A stretch of 64,000 nt of DNA, from contig JAQNBH010000017.1 of NCBI GenBank assembly GCA_028752905.1, positions 33,307,908 through 33,371,907 on the forward strand, written 5' to 3'. A program made the translations under genes and the position numbers. The notes under the pieces are model-generated. The model did no database searches, was not told the DNA's origin, and worked only from the letters and a program-made list of their open reading frames with translations. The DNA is from Cladorhizidae sp. MBARI D1340-BT2 (lineage: Eukaryota > Porifera > Demospongiae > Poecilosclerida > Cladorhizidae). Shown here one piece after another: positions 1 to 11,155 of the stretch (position 1 is the stretch's first letter; the number at the start of each line of letters is the position of its first letter).

Positions 1-2345
1 CTGCTCCTATATATATACTCTCCTTGGTGGTGGTTCTTAGCTGCTCCTATATATATACTCTCCTTGGAGGTGGTTCTTAGCTGCTCCTATATACTCTCCT
101 TGGTGGTGGTTCTTAGCTGCTCCTATATATATACTCTCCTTGGAGGTGGTTCTTAGCTGCTCCTATATACTCTCCTTGGAGGTGGTTCTTAGCTGCTCCT
201 ATATATACTCTCCTTGGCGGTGGTTCTTAGCTGCTCCTATATATATACTCTCCTTGGTGGTGGTTCTTAGCTGCTCCTATATGCTCTCCTTGGTGGTGGT
301 TCTTAGGTGCTCCTATATATGCTCTCCTTGGTGGTGGTTCTTAGCTGCTCCTATATACCCTCCTTGGTGGTAGTTCTTAGCTGCTCCCATATACTCTCCT
401 TGGTGGTGGTTCTTAGCTGCTCCTATATATATACTCTCCTTGGTGGTGGTTCTTAGCTGCTCCTATATACTCTCCTTGGTGCTGGTTCTTAGCTGCTCCT
501 ATATACTCTCCTTGGTGGTGGTTCTTAGCTGCTCCTATATACTCTCCTTGGTGGTGGTTCTTAGCTGCTCCTATATATATATGCTCTCCTTGGTGGTGGT
601 TCTTAGCTGCTCCTATATACTCTCCTTGGTGGTGGTTCTTAGCTGCTCCTATATATACTCTCCTTGGTGGTGGTTCTTAGCTGCTCCTATATATATGCTC
701 TCCTTGGTGGTGGTTCTTAGCTGCTCCTATATACTCTCCTTGGTGGTGGTTCTTAGCTGCTCCTATATACTCTCCTTGGTGGTGGTTCTTAGCTGCTCCT
801 ATATATATACTCTCCTTGGTGGTGGTTCTTAGCTGCTCCTATATACTCTCCTTGGTGGTGGTTCTTAGCTGCTCCTATATATATACTCTTCTTGTTAGTG
901 GTTCTTAGCTGCTCCTATATACTCTCCTTGGTGGTGGTTCTTAGCTGCTCCTATATATATACTCTCCTTGGTGGTGGTTCTTAGCTGCTCCTATAAACTC
1001 TCCTTGGTGGTGGTTCTTAGCTGCTCCTATATACTCTCCTTGGTGGTGGTTCTTAGCTGCTCCTATATACTCTCCTTGGTGGTGGTTCCTAGCTGCTCCT
1101 ATATACTCTCCTTGGTGGTGGTTCTTAGCTGCTCCTATATACTCTTCTTGGTGGTGGTTCTTAGCTGCTCCTATATACTCTCCTTGGTGGTGGTTCTTAG
1201 CTGCTCCTATATATATACTCTCCTTGGTGGTGGTTCTTAGCTGCTCCTATATATATACTCTCCTTGGTGGTGGTTCTTAGCTGCTCCTATATATATACTC
1301 TCCTTGGAGGTGGTTCTTAGCTGCTCCTATATACTCTCCTTGGTGGTGGTTCTTAGCTGCTCCTATATATATACTCTCCTTGGAGGTGGTTCTTAGCTGC
1401 TCCTATATACTCTCCTTGGAGGTGGTTCTTAGCTGCTCCTATATATACTCTCCTTGGCGGTGGTTCTTAGCTGCTCCTATATATATACTCTCCTTGGTGG
1501 TGGTTCTTAGCTGCTCCTATATGCTCTCCTTGGTGGTGGTTCTTAGCTGCTCCTGTATATGCTCTCCTTGGTGGTGGTTCTTAGCTGCTCCTATATACCC
1601 TCCTTGGTGGTAGTTCTTAGCTGCTCCCATATACTCTCCTTGGTGGTGGTTCTTAGCTGCTCCTATATATATACTCTCCTTGGTGGTGGTTCTTAGCTGC
1701 TCCTATATACTCTCCTTGGTGCTGGTTCTTAGCTGCTCCTATATACTCTCCTTGGTGGTGGTTCTTAGCTGCTCCTATATACTCTCCTTGGTGGTGGTTC
1801 TTAGCTGCTCCTATATATATATGCTCTCCTTGGTGGTGGTTCTTAGCTGCTCCTATATACTCTCCTTGGTGGTGGTTCTTAGCTGCTCCTATATATACTC
1901 TCCTTGGTGGTGGTTCTTAGCTGCTCCTATATATATGCTCTCCTTGGTGGTGGTTCTTATAGCTGCTCCTATATATATATGCTCTCCTTGGTGGTGGTTC
2001 TTAGCTGCTCCTATATACTCTCCTTGGTGGTGGTTCTTAGCTGCTCCTATATATACTCTCCTTGGTGGTGGTTCTTAGCTGCTCCTATATATATGCTCTC
2101 CTTGGTGCTGGTTCTTAGCTGCTCCTATATACTCTCCTTGGTGGTGGTTCTTAGCTGTTCCTATATACTCTCCTTGGTGCTGGTTCTTAGCTGCTCCTAT
2201 ATATATGCTCTCCTTGGTGGTGGTTCTTAGCTGCTCCTATATATACTCTCCTTGGTGGTGGTTCTTAGCTGCTCCTATATATATGCTCTCCTTGGTGGTG
2301 GTTCTTAGCTGCTCCTATATACTCTCCTTGGTGGTGGTTCCTGAC
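1..2345. repeat. Minisatellite with 1240-base higher-order repeat
   Basis: A tandem array of variable units (about 31-42 bases) fills the left edge and continues outside the window. Each unit has a constant part (ctgctcctata, then ctctccttggtggtggttct and tag) and a short (TA)n spacer whose length changes from unit to unit. The order of variants from about 140 recurs from about 1380, for example the two ggagg units followed by a ggcgg unit, so there is a higher-order period of 1240 bases. The copies diverge after about 1940. Open frames through the array are by-products of the repeat. Confidence 0.95.
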
Positions 2346-2425
2346 TAGCCATAGGCATTATCCCACCCTCCCTGTGTATTTCTTATAAGTGCCCATTGAG
2401 GTCAAAGGAATGCAAACAGAAAGAA

Positions 2426-2427
<2 letters not shown>

Positions 2428-2470
<43 letters not shown>

Positions 2471-2471
2471 G
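2428..2471. repeat. (ACAG)n microsatellite
   Basis: About eleven perfect copies of gaca/acag, preceded by an imperfect aaag stretch. Confidence 0.95.
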
Positions 2472-2543
2472 GGCCTAGAGAAATATTAGGATATATATAT
2501 ACAGTAGGTGTACTTGCCATTATATACGTACATGTATATATAA

Positions 2544-2782
2544 GTATAGGCATACCTGCCATTGCATTAGTATAGGCACCTGCCATTGCATTAGTATAGG
2601 CATGCCTGCCATTGCATTAGTATAGTCATGCCTATCATTGCATTAGTATAGGCATGCCTGACATTGCATTAGTATAGTCATGCCTGACATTGCATTAGTA
2701 TAGTCATGCCTGCCATTGCATTAGTATAGGCATGCCTGACATTGCATTAGTATAGTCATGCCTGTCATTGCATTAGTATAGT
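2544..2782. repeat. 26-base satellite, left part
   Basis: Tandem 26-base units made of cattgcattagtatag, then g/t, catgcct and a variable trinucleotide. The array is cut at 2782 by a hAT-like element and resumes at 4523 with the same unit, so both parts are one array. Confidence 0.95.
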
Positions 2783-4522
2783 CAGGGTTTCATACAGGGG
2801 GGGGGACCTGGGACAGACCAGAGTTTCCCACCCCCCCAGGATTTTCAAAAATTATGATGTCATAATGCAACATTGACTGACATTTTGCTAACATTATAGT
2901 AATTTAGAAAACACTTATAAAGCAATACGACGATTTTTCTCCTTGAATATGTCCAAAATTGCACTAAAATAATTATACTGAAGTCAGTTCAGGCCCTTCA
3001 ATTGCGATTCGCATGAGCCTAGCAAGGTTAATGTTACTTAGTCTATTTCGAAGACGTGTCTTCACAATCTTCATCCGACTAAAAGAACATTCGACAGCAG
3101 CTGTTGCAATTGGAAGAGTTAGCAAAATATCCAGTAACTTGAAAATCTCTGGGAAGATCTCTTTGTATGCTCCTGAAAGCTCCATCTCTGTCTTCATATC
3201 CTGTAGAGTGGGTGGTTTACTTAGTTTCTTTTTCTCCGTCATTTTCTTCTTCTCTTGTGCCAATTAAAAACTCTCCACTCAGCAAAGATTTCTTCTCCAT
3301 CCACGAGAGGTGGAGAAGTGAAGGTTTCACCATCAAACTCTACAGTTGCTTCTTTCCCATAGAAGTTAACTAGAGTTTGCAGTTGTGGATTGCCATACTC
3401 AAGAAGAGCAGTATCTTCTGTTGGCATCGAAGCAGGGTCAAAGATCGATGAGGAGACAAGTAGCTCCACAGCACCATCAGTGAAACGGCCATTTATATTG
3501 GAAACAAGTTTGTCAATATGTGGAATAGCTGTTGAATTGCGGTACTCACTCATTGATGTGGCAGCTACACTGCCAGTTCAAGTTGAACTCCTCCTGCATG
3601 TGATGTCATGTTCACTAGCAAGCATGTCAACAGTTGTTTCCACCAGAGAATACCATTCTGCATCCTCATTCTTGAGGCATTTCAGCTCTGAAACGATGCT
3701 CTCAAGGATGATTGGCAACTTGCTGAAATCATGCTATAAAGCAATTGAGCTTAGCAAGAAGATCAAGCACGGATGATAGCAGAATGATAGTGGCCACTCC
3801 ACTATAAGAGCCCAACACCAACGCTATGCCATATGCTTCTGCGTCACCACAATCTTCATAGAGCTTGTGCAAAGTAGTTATCAGAGCAGGAATCTCCTTG
3901 CGAATGGCTCGCACACATCTCTCATGAGATAGCCATCTTGTTTGGCTTGGTTTGACTACTTTCAGCTCTGGAAAATTTAAATTTAGGACTGACTGCACAT
4001 TTTTCAGAGCTTCTGCTTTTTGGGGGGGAATAATAAAATAATTTCCACAAGCTGGTCATTGTGCCAAACATCTTTTTCACGGTAGCAACAGACTCGGCTG
4101 CTTGCATGGAAGCAAGCTGCAACCTGTGGCAGGAGCAGTGGATGTAGAGAGCATGGGCTGCATGCACCCTCATCCTTCTTTGCACTCCACTTCTGCAACC
4201 AGAGAATGTTGCAGCACCGTCATACCCTTGTCCAACAAGTTTAGAGTAATCAAGATTCTTCTCACTGATGAAGGAAGTTAGAGCATGTGTAATTTCTTCA
4301 GCATCAGTGGATTTGAGATGAAGAATCGTCAAAAAGTGTTCCTCTGGGTGACCATCCACAAGCCACCGGAAACAAATCGATAGCTCCTCCTGTGTGGAAA
4401 TATCTTGACTCTCATCTGCTAGAATTGAGAAGAATGCTACATAGTATAGCGTGCTAAAAGTGGGCGATGCTAAGCTGGATACTTTTCTCCCCCCCCAACC
4501 AAAAATCCTGTATGAAACCCTG
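2783..4522 (-). mobile_element. hAT-like DNA transposon inserted in the 26-base satellite
   Basis: The element is 1740 bases long. Its ends are perfect 16-base terminal inverted repeats: CAGGGTTTCATACAGG at 2783-2798 and its complement at 4507-4522. G and C homopolymers lie just inside the ends. ATAGT flanks both sides (2778-2782 and 4523-4527). Removing the element and one ATAGT restores a normal satellite unit, so a 5-base target duplication is the best reading. The interior carries a broken transposase on the minus strand. hAT elements usually make 8-base duplications, so the short one is unusual. Confidence 0.9.
2973..4480 (-). pseudogene. hAT-family transposase remnant (DUF4371-like plus hAT C-terminal domain)
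   Basis: Read on the minus strand, 4450-3990 gives a DUF4371-like segment with ILADESQDISTQEELSICFR, then GQGYDGAATFSG and HCSCHRLQLA, typical of the RNase H-like core of ZMYM/TTF-type hAT transposases. After a frame change near 4010, 3998-3729 gives TRWLSHERCVRAIRKEIPAL. Further frame changes lead to 3263-2973, which has LPIATAAVECSFSRMKIVK and LRNRLSNINLARLM, the classic hAT dimerisation motif. The N-terminal zinc finger and part of the core are missing. At least three frame breaks make it non-functional. The family call is strong; it cannot encode an active enzyme as it stands. Confidence 0.88.
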
Positions 4523-5612
4523 ATAGTCATGCCTGCCATTGCATTAGTGCCTATCATTGCATTAGTATAGTCATGCCTATCATTGCATTAGTATAGTCAT
4601 TGCATTAGTATAGTCATGCCTATCATTGCATTAGTATAGTCATGCCTATCATTGCATTAGTATAGTCATTGCATTAGTAGAGTCATGCCTGTCATTGCAT
4701 TAGTATAGTCATGCCTGTCATTGCATTAGTATAGTCATGCCTGCCATTGCATTAGTATAGTCATGCCTGCCATTGCATTAGTATAGGCATGCCTGTCATT
4801 GCATTAGTATAGGCATGCCTGTCATTGCATTAGTATAGGCATGCCTGCCATTGCATGAGTATAGGCATGCCTGTCATTGCATGAGTATAGGCATGCCTGT
4901 CATTGCATGAGTATAGGCATGCCTGTCATTGCATGAGTATAGGCATGCCTATCATTGCATTAGTATAGTCATGCCTATCATTGCATTAGTATAGTCATTG
5001 CATTAGTATAGTCATGCCTATCATTGCATTAGTATAGTCATGCCTATCATTGCATTAGTATAGTCATTGCATTAGTAGAGTCATGCATTAGTATAGTCAT
5101 GCCTGTCATTGCATTAGTATAGTCATGCCTGCCATTGCATTAGTATAGTCATGCCTGCCATTGCATTAGTATAGGCATGCCTGTCATTGCATTAGTATAG
5201 GCATGCCTGTCATTGCATTAGTATAGGCATGCCTGCCATTGCATGAGTATAGGCATGCCTGTCATTGCATGAGTATAGGCATGCCTGTCATTGCATGAGT
5301 ATAGGCATGCCTGTCATTGCATGAGTATAGGCATGCCTATCATTGCATGAGTATAGGCATGCCTGCCATTGCATTAGTATAGGCATGCCTGTCATTGCAT
5401 TAGTATAGGCATGCCTGTCATTGCATTAGTATAGGCATGCCTGCCATTGCATGAGTATAGGCATGCCTGTCATTGCATGAGTATAGGCATGCCTATCATT
5501 GCATGAGTATAGGCATGCCTGTCATTGCATTAGTATAGGCATGCCTGTCATTGCATGAGTATAGTCATGCCTGACATTGCATTAGTATAGGCATGCCTGC
5601 CATTGCATTAAA
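4523..5612. repeat. 26-base satellite, right part
   Basis: Continuation of the 26-base array, about 40 units. Blocks of variants (cattgcatga versus cattgcatta; ggcatgcc versus gtcatgcc) recur about 375-400 bases apart, for example 4560-4940 and 4960-5340, so segments of many units have been duplicated together. Confidence 0.95.
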
Positions 5613-5688
5613 TATTAGGTATTGCAAATTATTATGCAACAAATACTATTAAGAATCTCATCATGCACTCTGACTCTTGTGGCTACAG

Positions 5689-5870
5689 GGTTGTGGACAT
5701 CCAGGCCAGGGAATATCGAGCAGCCTCCCCTCCTCTCCCTCTCCTTCTTCCTTCCTCCGCTACTAAAACCGTCAGCACTTCGACAATACACGCTGAGCTG
5801 CTCAAGATGGTTGTACCTGTGTATGGCAGTGACCTCATCAAGAGATCCTTGTTGGGGGCAGCCTCAGCAG
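5689..5870 (+). CDS. Exon of plus-strand C2 gene, N-terminal region
   Basis: Acceptor ctacag ends at 5688 and donor gtgagt starts at 5871. The exon enters with one base before the first full codon and leaves with one base over, which joins the next exon to form GAG. The product includes VVDIQAREYRAASPPLP and ELLKMVVPVYGSDLIKRSLL. I do not recognise a domain. The exact phase match with the next exon supports it as real. Upstream exons that must exist were not found; the satellite lies directly upstream. Confidence 0.6.
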
Positions 5871-5959
5871 GTGAGTATGTACAGTAGGTGCTATTGTCTC
5901 TGTTGCTGCTATTGTTGTTATGAAGAAGAAATGTGATTGCTGATGGTGAGATATTGCAG

Positions 5960-6663
5960 AGCTATCGTCAGAGGTGCCTTACAGAGCCAGACATCCAACA
6001 TTATCCAGTACATCCTCCTCCATAGTCGTCCAATACAAGGAGAGAGGAGGGAGCCGTTCTAAATCATCTATTTCCTCTACACCTCCACCCTTCACCACCA
6101 CCCCAACTCCCACCCACACACCCATCTCTAACACCACTCCCACACATGGCCCCACCTCCACTACCATCCCTACACACTCACCCACTCCCATGTCAATCTC
6201 CTCGACCACGCCCACAAATTCTCCTACCCCCACTCCCATTTCCATCCCCACTCCCACGCATTCCCCCACCCCCACACATTCCCCCACCCCCATATCCACC
6301 ACCACCCTCCCACATTCCACCACTCCCCCACATTCCACCACTCCCCCACATTCCCCCACTTCCCCACATCCCCCAACTCTCCCACCTTCCCCACATTCCC
6401 CCACTCCCCCACATCCCCCCACTCCCCCACATCCCCCCACTCCCCCACATTCCCCCACTCCCCCACATTCCCCCACTCTCCCACATTCCCCCATCTCCAC
6501 CCTTAGCCACACCCCTATGTCTCCTACTCTTAACTCCCCCCAAGCCATTACTGTCATACCAAAAAGAAACTCTTCTCAAGCGAAGAGATTTACACCAGCA
6601 TCTTCTGATTCAGAACCAGATACTTCACCCAATGGCAATGCAGACTTCCCTCAGCGAGATAAG
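5960..6663 (+). CDS. Exon encoding Pro/Thr/Ser-rich low-complexity region
   Basis: Acceptor atattgcag ends at 5959 and donor gtaggc starts at 6664. After LSSEVPYRARHPTLSSTSSS the protein becomes a 140-residue tract of PTP, THSP and PPHSP repeats (about 6075-6525), then returns to normal composition with SDSEPDTSPNGNADFPQRDK. The exon leaves in phase 0, as do all later exons of this gene. The tract is probably a disordered spacer. It comes from C-rich tandem DNA with repeated ccacattcccccactc, and the other frames are also open there. The boundaries are well supported; the function is unknown. Confidence 0.65.
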
Positions 6664-6694
6664 GTAGGCAGTCAATGTAAGTCTGAAGCCAAAT

Positions 6695-6767
6695 GGGGAA
6701 TTAGCTCAAATGGTAGAGCGCTCGCTTAGCATGCGAGAGGTACCGGGATCGATCCCCGGATTCTCCA
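6695..6767 (+). tRNA. tRNA-Ala (anticodon AGC)
   Basis: The 73-base sequence folds as a full cloverleaf. The acceptor stem GGGGAAT pairs with ATTCTCC and includes the G3-U70 wobble that identifies alanine tRNAs. The D arm lies around TTAGCTCAAATGGTAGAGC. The anticodon stem CTCGC/GCGAG holds loop TTAGCAT with AGC at 6728-6730. The T arm CCGGGATCGATCCCCGG contains the B box. The discriminator base is A6767. CCA is not encoded, as expected in eukaryotes. The gene lies in the intron between 6663 and 9298 on the host-gene strand. Confidence 0.97.
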
Positions 6768-6775
6768 CTGTAATA

Positions 6776-6780
6776 TTTTT
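6776..6780 (+). terminator. Pol III terminator of tRNA-Ala
   Basis: A run of five T starts nine bases after the tRNA 3' end, with a second T run (cttctttttc) after it. Confidence 0.75.
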
Positions 6781-7700
6781 CTTCTTTTTCTTTCCCCCCT
6801 TTTCTCTCACTTGCTCATGTCCACACTACAAAATTGTCACTAGCCCACAAACTAATTTGACAACTAGCCCACAAACTAATTTGACACACGTTCTCTGAAT
6901 GTCAATCACATTCTTTAGCAGTTGCGTTCTTTTTCTCCATGATTGTTGCATATCCAATCTTTTGAAGGCTGTTCAAGGGATGGAACATTTTACCTTTGGT
7001 TTGGTTTGAAAGTCAGTTGTTTTTTTAACCTTCGGTTCTGCACTACGGTTCTGCACTACAGTCATGTCCACTCGATTTCAACTGTTGAGTAAAAGCTGCA
7101 GCTAGTAGTTACGTACAGCTATAGGTTAGGTTGTGTCAGCCAACTCATGAGTGATTGAGCACTCTTGCTTGTCCTTGTCTGAAAATTGTATTTAATGATG
7201 CACAAAGGTTGTAGTTTTTTTCATCAGTTCCAATTCACATATTTTGCGGCTAGAGGCAGAGCACCACAAACTTCAAGTCTAGGTCGACCCAATATGGACA
7301 TGTGGAAACATTTTTTTAATGACTTTTAAGTCGACTCCAGTGTGTAGATTGGGCAAGCATACTTTATTGTCCATAGTACTAGAGCTAAGCTAATCCAAGA
7401 GTGTCATTATAGCTAGCTAGAAATATTAGGCCTGAATGCTAGCCAACTCGAGAGACAAAAAGGTACAGCATGTGTCTTGTTAACTTTTATTGTCACTAGG
7501 CAATCTGATGTGATTAACAGCACTGACTTGATAGAGACCTCGATCAGTAGAGAAGATACCCAAGACCCTTGCTTACCTCAAGCAATGAGGATCCCTAAGA
7601 CTTCAAGCAATAGAGAATACCCCCCAAGACTCTAGCTTGCCTCAAGCAATGAACTTGCAGTTGACATGATGATTGTTACTCGATACTTGTGCTAAATAGA
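6781..7700. other. Intron sequence, no gene seen
   Basis: Part of the large intron of the plus-strand gene. Short duplicated phrases occur (cccacaaactaatttgaca twice near 6845; ggttctgcactac twice near 7035). No coding exon or RNA gene recognised. Confidence 0.5.
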
Positions 7701-7704
7701 TGCT

Positions 7705-8132
7705 CTAGCCTTCATGAGGAATATTCCTGGCTAGATGCTCAGTCTTGATCAGCAATATTCCTGGCTAGATGCTCAGTCTTCATCAGGAATATTCCTGGCT
7801 AGATGCTCAAGCCTTCATCAGCCTGGCTGGCTGCTCAGCCTTCATCAGAAATATTCTCAGCTTCACCACGAAAATTCCTGGCTGGATGCTCAGCGTTCAT
7901 CAGGAATATTCCAGGCTGGATGCTCAGCCTTCATCAGGAATATTCCAGGCAGCCTTCATCAGGAATATTCCAGGCTGGATGCTCAGCTTTCATCAGGAAT
8001 ATTCCAGGCTGGATGCTCAGCCTTCATCAGGAATATTCCAGGCTGGATGCTCAGCCTTCATCAGGAATATTCCAGGCTGGATGCTCAGCCTTCATCAGGA
8101 ATATTCCAGGCTGGATGCTCAGTCTTCATCAA
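7705..8132. repeat. 34-base minisatellite derived from a hammerhead-like core
   Basis: About twelve units of ccttcatcaggaatattcc followed by aggctggatgctcag. On the minus strand each unit reads CTGATGAAGG, then a hairpin (AGGCTG with CAGCCT around GCAT), then GGAATATTC. The left edge keeps an older form, tagatgctctagccttcatga, which matches the hammerhead-like repeats near 18.25 and 43.2 kb. Confidence 0.9.
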
Positions 8133-8628
8133 GCACCATCACCCTAGCTTCAGCAATGAGTGATGTGAGCTCTCCGGGTCAAGCACCACAACCCTAGCTT
8201 CAGCAATGAATGATGTGAGCTCTCCGGGTCAAGCACCACCACCCTAGCTTCAGCAATGTATGATGTGAGCTCTCCGGGTCAAGCACCACCACCTAGCTTT
8301 AGCAATGAATGATGCGAGCTCTCCTGATCAAGCTTCAGCAATGAATGTATGCATGCTCTCCGGGTCAAGCACCACCACCCTAGCTTCAGCAATGAATGAT
8401 GTGAGCTCTTCGGGTCAAACACCATCACCCTAGATTCAGCAATGAATGATGTGAGCTCTCTGGGTCAAGAACCACAACCCTAGCTTCAGCAATGAATGAT
8501 GTGAGCTCTCCGGGTCAAGCACCATCACCCTAGATTCAGCAATGAATGATGTGAGCTCTCTGGGTCAAGAAATACAACCCCAGCTTCAGCAATGAATGGA
8601 TGTGAGCTCTCCGGGTCAAGCATCGAGT
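8133..8628. repeat. 50-base minisatellite
   Basis: About ten units containing accctagcttcagcaatga and tgatgtgagctctccgggt. It starts immediately after the 34-base array, so two unrelated arrays abut. Two units near 8330 and 8590 have small length changes. Confidence 0.92.
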
Positions 8629-9297
8629 GTATAGGAACTTTGCTTAAGACCACGCACATGCCCGTAGGAAAGATGGTGACCCTTGAGTTTTTGTAGCTAC
8701 ACTGTACATGCATAAAAATAGTCTCTTCACTCTGTTCAATTGAAATGCAGTGAACTGCAACTTGGTATGAGAATGGGATCCATTGACGTAAAAACAAACA
8801 AACTACACTTCGCTAATTGGTGCTTACACATTAAAAAAAAGCAAAGGGATTCAGAGTTGTGATAAGCATAAGTACCCTTCCTCAGGAGATGGACTTCTAT
8901 AAAGGCCTGGAAGGGATGATATCAGTTGTGGTCATCGGCTATTTTAGGCCTAATGCACCCCCTCAAACGTCATGTGCCCAGATGTGTGCATTAATTGGAG
9001 TACTGTCTCATTTCTAACCTAGCAAACACCTACTATGCTGATTTTGAAGGTGAGTGCTGTACGCCCAAGGGCGTTTAGCACAGATTTTATAGTACTCTCC
9101 AACACCTAATCATTATGTAATACTACAGTCATGTCTGATACTAAAACACTTGAGCAAATGATCTTAAACGATCGGTACCCATTTTCTCCTTCATGACTGC
9201 AGGAACTGCTTGATTGTCTTTTTCATCTTATGTTTAAAAATGTTTAAATTTGTCTATAGTATCTATTATTAATTGTCAAAATGCACTTCAGTCGCAG
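8629..9297. other. Intron sequence before the first C2 exon
   Basis: No coding exon, RNA gene or large repeat seen. The acceptor used by the next exon is the cag ending at 9297. Confidence 0.5.
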
Positions 9298-9555
9298 GAT
9301 CGAACCGAGTCATCCTTGATTCATGTAAAAGAGGGTCCTTCTGTTACCGGGGAAGTACTCCTAAACATCCAGCATACCGATAGCAACCTTTCAATCTTCA
9401 TCCACAAAGCACGAGGGTTATCGGAGGCTGGCCATGGCAGGGCCCCCAACCCTTATGTCAGGGCATGCCTCTTGTCTGACATCAGCACTTATCCCAAGAA
9501 GAAGACGGAAGTTAAAAAAAATGTTTCGAATCCTGTCTACAGGCAATCATTTAAG
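9298..9555 (+). CDS. C2 domain, first half (plus-strand gene, C2 number 1)
   Basis: The exon is 258 bases (86 codons), phase 0 at both ends, from acceptor gtcgcag to donor gttagt. The product contains VTGEVLLNIQHTDSNLSIFI, then HKARGL, then APNPYVRACLLSD and KKKTEVKKNVSNPVYRQSFK. This is the beta-strand 1-4 half of a synaptotagmin-type C2 domain. The loop-1 Asp of the usual S-D-P-Y-V motif is Asn here, so Ca2+ binding is probably weak or absent. The homologous exon of the minus-strand gene (38772-39029) is exactly the same length. An upstream acceptor at 9259 would extend the exon but break phase 0, so I prefer 9298. Confidence 0.85.
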
Positions 9556-9619
9556 GTTAGTTGAATGTTTATATTTATGCGTGAAATGTGAGTAGATTTC
9601 ATCTGGATGTAATGAGTAG

Positions 9620-9685
9620 AGTAAGGAGGAGAGGGGGGGGGGAGGGGGAGGGGGAGGGGGGAGGCGGCGGGGAAAGGGGGGAGAG
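9620..9685. repeat. G-rich purine tract
   Basis: Runs of G with interspersed A, including several GGGGGAGG blocks. The strand has G-quadruplex potential. It lies just inside the intron after the C2 exon. Confidence 0.8.
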
Positions 9686-9689
9686 TTCT

Positions 9690-10360
9690 TTCAATGTTTA
9701 GTCAATCGAGTGTGTGAGAATTGGTCCAGCACCAGGGGCTTCATTCACTCCTCAGACTGTGCCTGGGTGAAGCATAGCAATGTAATCATGTTATGCATCA
9801 GTAAATGTTACACCATGTAATGCATCAGTACATGTTACATGTGCATACAATGTGTATACATATATATATGTCATGTGCATACCATGGATTTGTGTAATCC
9901 TAAGATTGTCCTGCGTAGACCATGGATGCTTTGGCAGGCAATAGGGTAGCACAAACGACCAGGCATTGCATTGCACACACACAAAGTATAGATCCGGGCA
10001 ATGCAAAGATCGTGCAGTGCAATCCTTTGATTACTGCGATTGTATTGCACAATCCTATGATAGCGCAAACTCCTGGGATTTTTTATATTTTTTAACAATA
10101 CCGAATAAAAACTCAACAGCATACACAACACCAACAATGGAGCACAGAGCACACAAAGGACACTATCCGCCAGGCTATCATGCAATGTGAAAGTATTAGC
10201 AATGTGCTACATGTTTATTTGAATCATGAGCCGTGTAGTAGGTCATTTGAATCCATCACACTTACAGAAATGGGGGAGGGGGGGGGGGGGCAATGTCACA
10301 CAACTGACTTCCTAAATAGAGCCTTCGGAGTGTTTATGCGTGTTGAATGGAGCCATTCCT
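9690..10360. other. Intron sequence, no gene seen
   Basis: Short repeated phrases such as gtaatgcatcagtaaatgttaca near 9800 and tgcgcaatcct-like words near 10020-10070. No exon or RNA gene recognised. Confidence 0.45.
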
Positions 10361-10389
10361 TAGCTGTCACTTTGTGCCATCTGTTGCCA

Positions 10390-10880
10390 AGGTGGCCTGC
10401 CTGATCTCTTCTTCGTACACGTGGATCTTCCCGGGAACATGAAGTTGCAAACGTTCCACATTCACTTCTGCCCAACTGTAACAGGATTTTTCACGAACTG
10501 ATGGTGCTGAAGTGGGGAGCAAGAAGCACATGGCTTTAGGTGAGAGCCGTGTGTATAGGGTATCAAAAATATTAAGCTCTCCAGCCCTTGCCAATTGTCG
10601 AGATCCAGGTCCAGTGATTTCAGACGCAGTTGAGGATTTGCACACCTTAACTGCTAAAGGATGGGAAACTGGAACTTGTCACCAAAGGTGGGATTTGGAG
10701 ACCATCGATGTGTGAAAATTGGAGCTTGAGGAGGGAGTTGGTAGACGTACATGTAGGCGTGATTATCTGATAGCCAGTCTCCAGGTGACAAGACTTCTCG
10801 GTCTTCCAGTAGCCTTGGCACATGGTCTGCCACCATGACATCGGGTTGTTGAGCAATGTTCCCCCTTATGGGGACAGGTG
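10390..10880 (-). pseudogene. Ulp1/C48 cysteine-protease-like domain remnant, probably from a transposon
   Basis: The minus strand reads LLEDREVLSPGDWLSDNH, then in another frame LLKLQFSHIDGLQ, then VQILNCV followed by a stop and NHWTWIST, then LNIFDTLYTRLSP. This order resembles the C48 (Ulp1/SENP-like) domains of transposons in marine invertebrates, including the His-Trp of the catalytic centre and the V/L-N-x-x-D-S/T-L segment. The pieces lie in different frames with internal stops, so it is dead. I could not find the catalytic Cys segment. The family call is from memory of the motif pattern. Confidence 0.55.
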
Positions 10881-11155
10881 CACTAGTTGAGCAATGTTCC
10901 CCCTTATGGGGATAGGTGAGCAAGGGTGAATGGTGCACTGGTTGGACTTGCACCCACCCTTCTTGCTGTTGCATGTTGCACTGTAGAATTTGTCCTCTGG
11001 GTCCTTGTGATGCATATACATGTAGGACAGGAACTGTTGGGGCATCCTCCCACTTACCAACCCTGAATGTTAGTGTACCTGGAAAATACTCGAGGTCACT
11101 CGCATAAGCAAGACTCCAGAAGCAGAACAAGGCCAGTAGAGATGATACTTCCTCC

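Noticed and set aside
4560..5610. CRISPR-like array
   Set aside because: Repeats are contiguous with no unique spacers, and the genome is eukaryotic.
5979..6579. Gly/Val-rich minus-strand frames opposite the Pro-rich exon
   Set aside because: They are reverse readings of the C-rich tract; only the plus frame has phase-matched splice sites on both sides.
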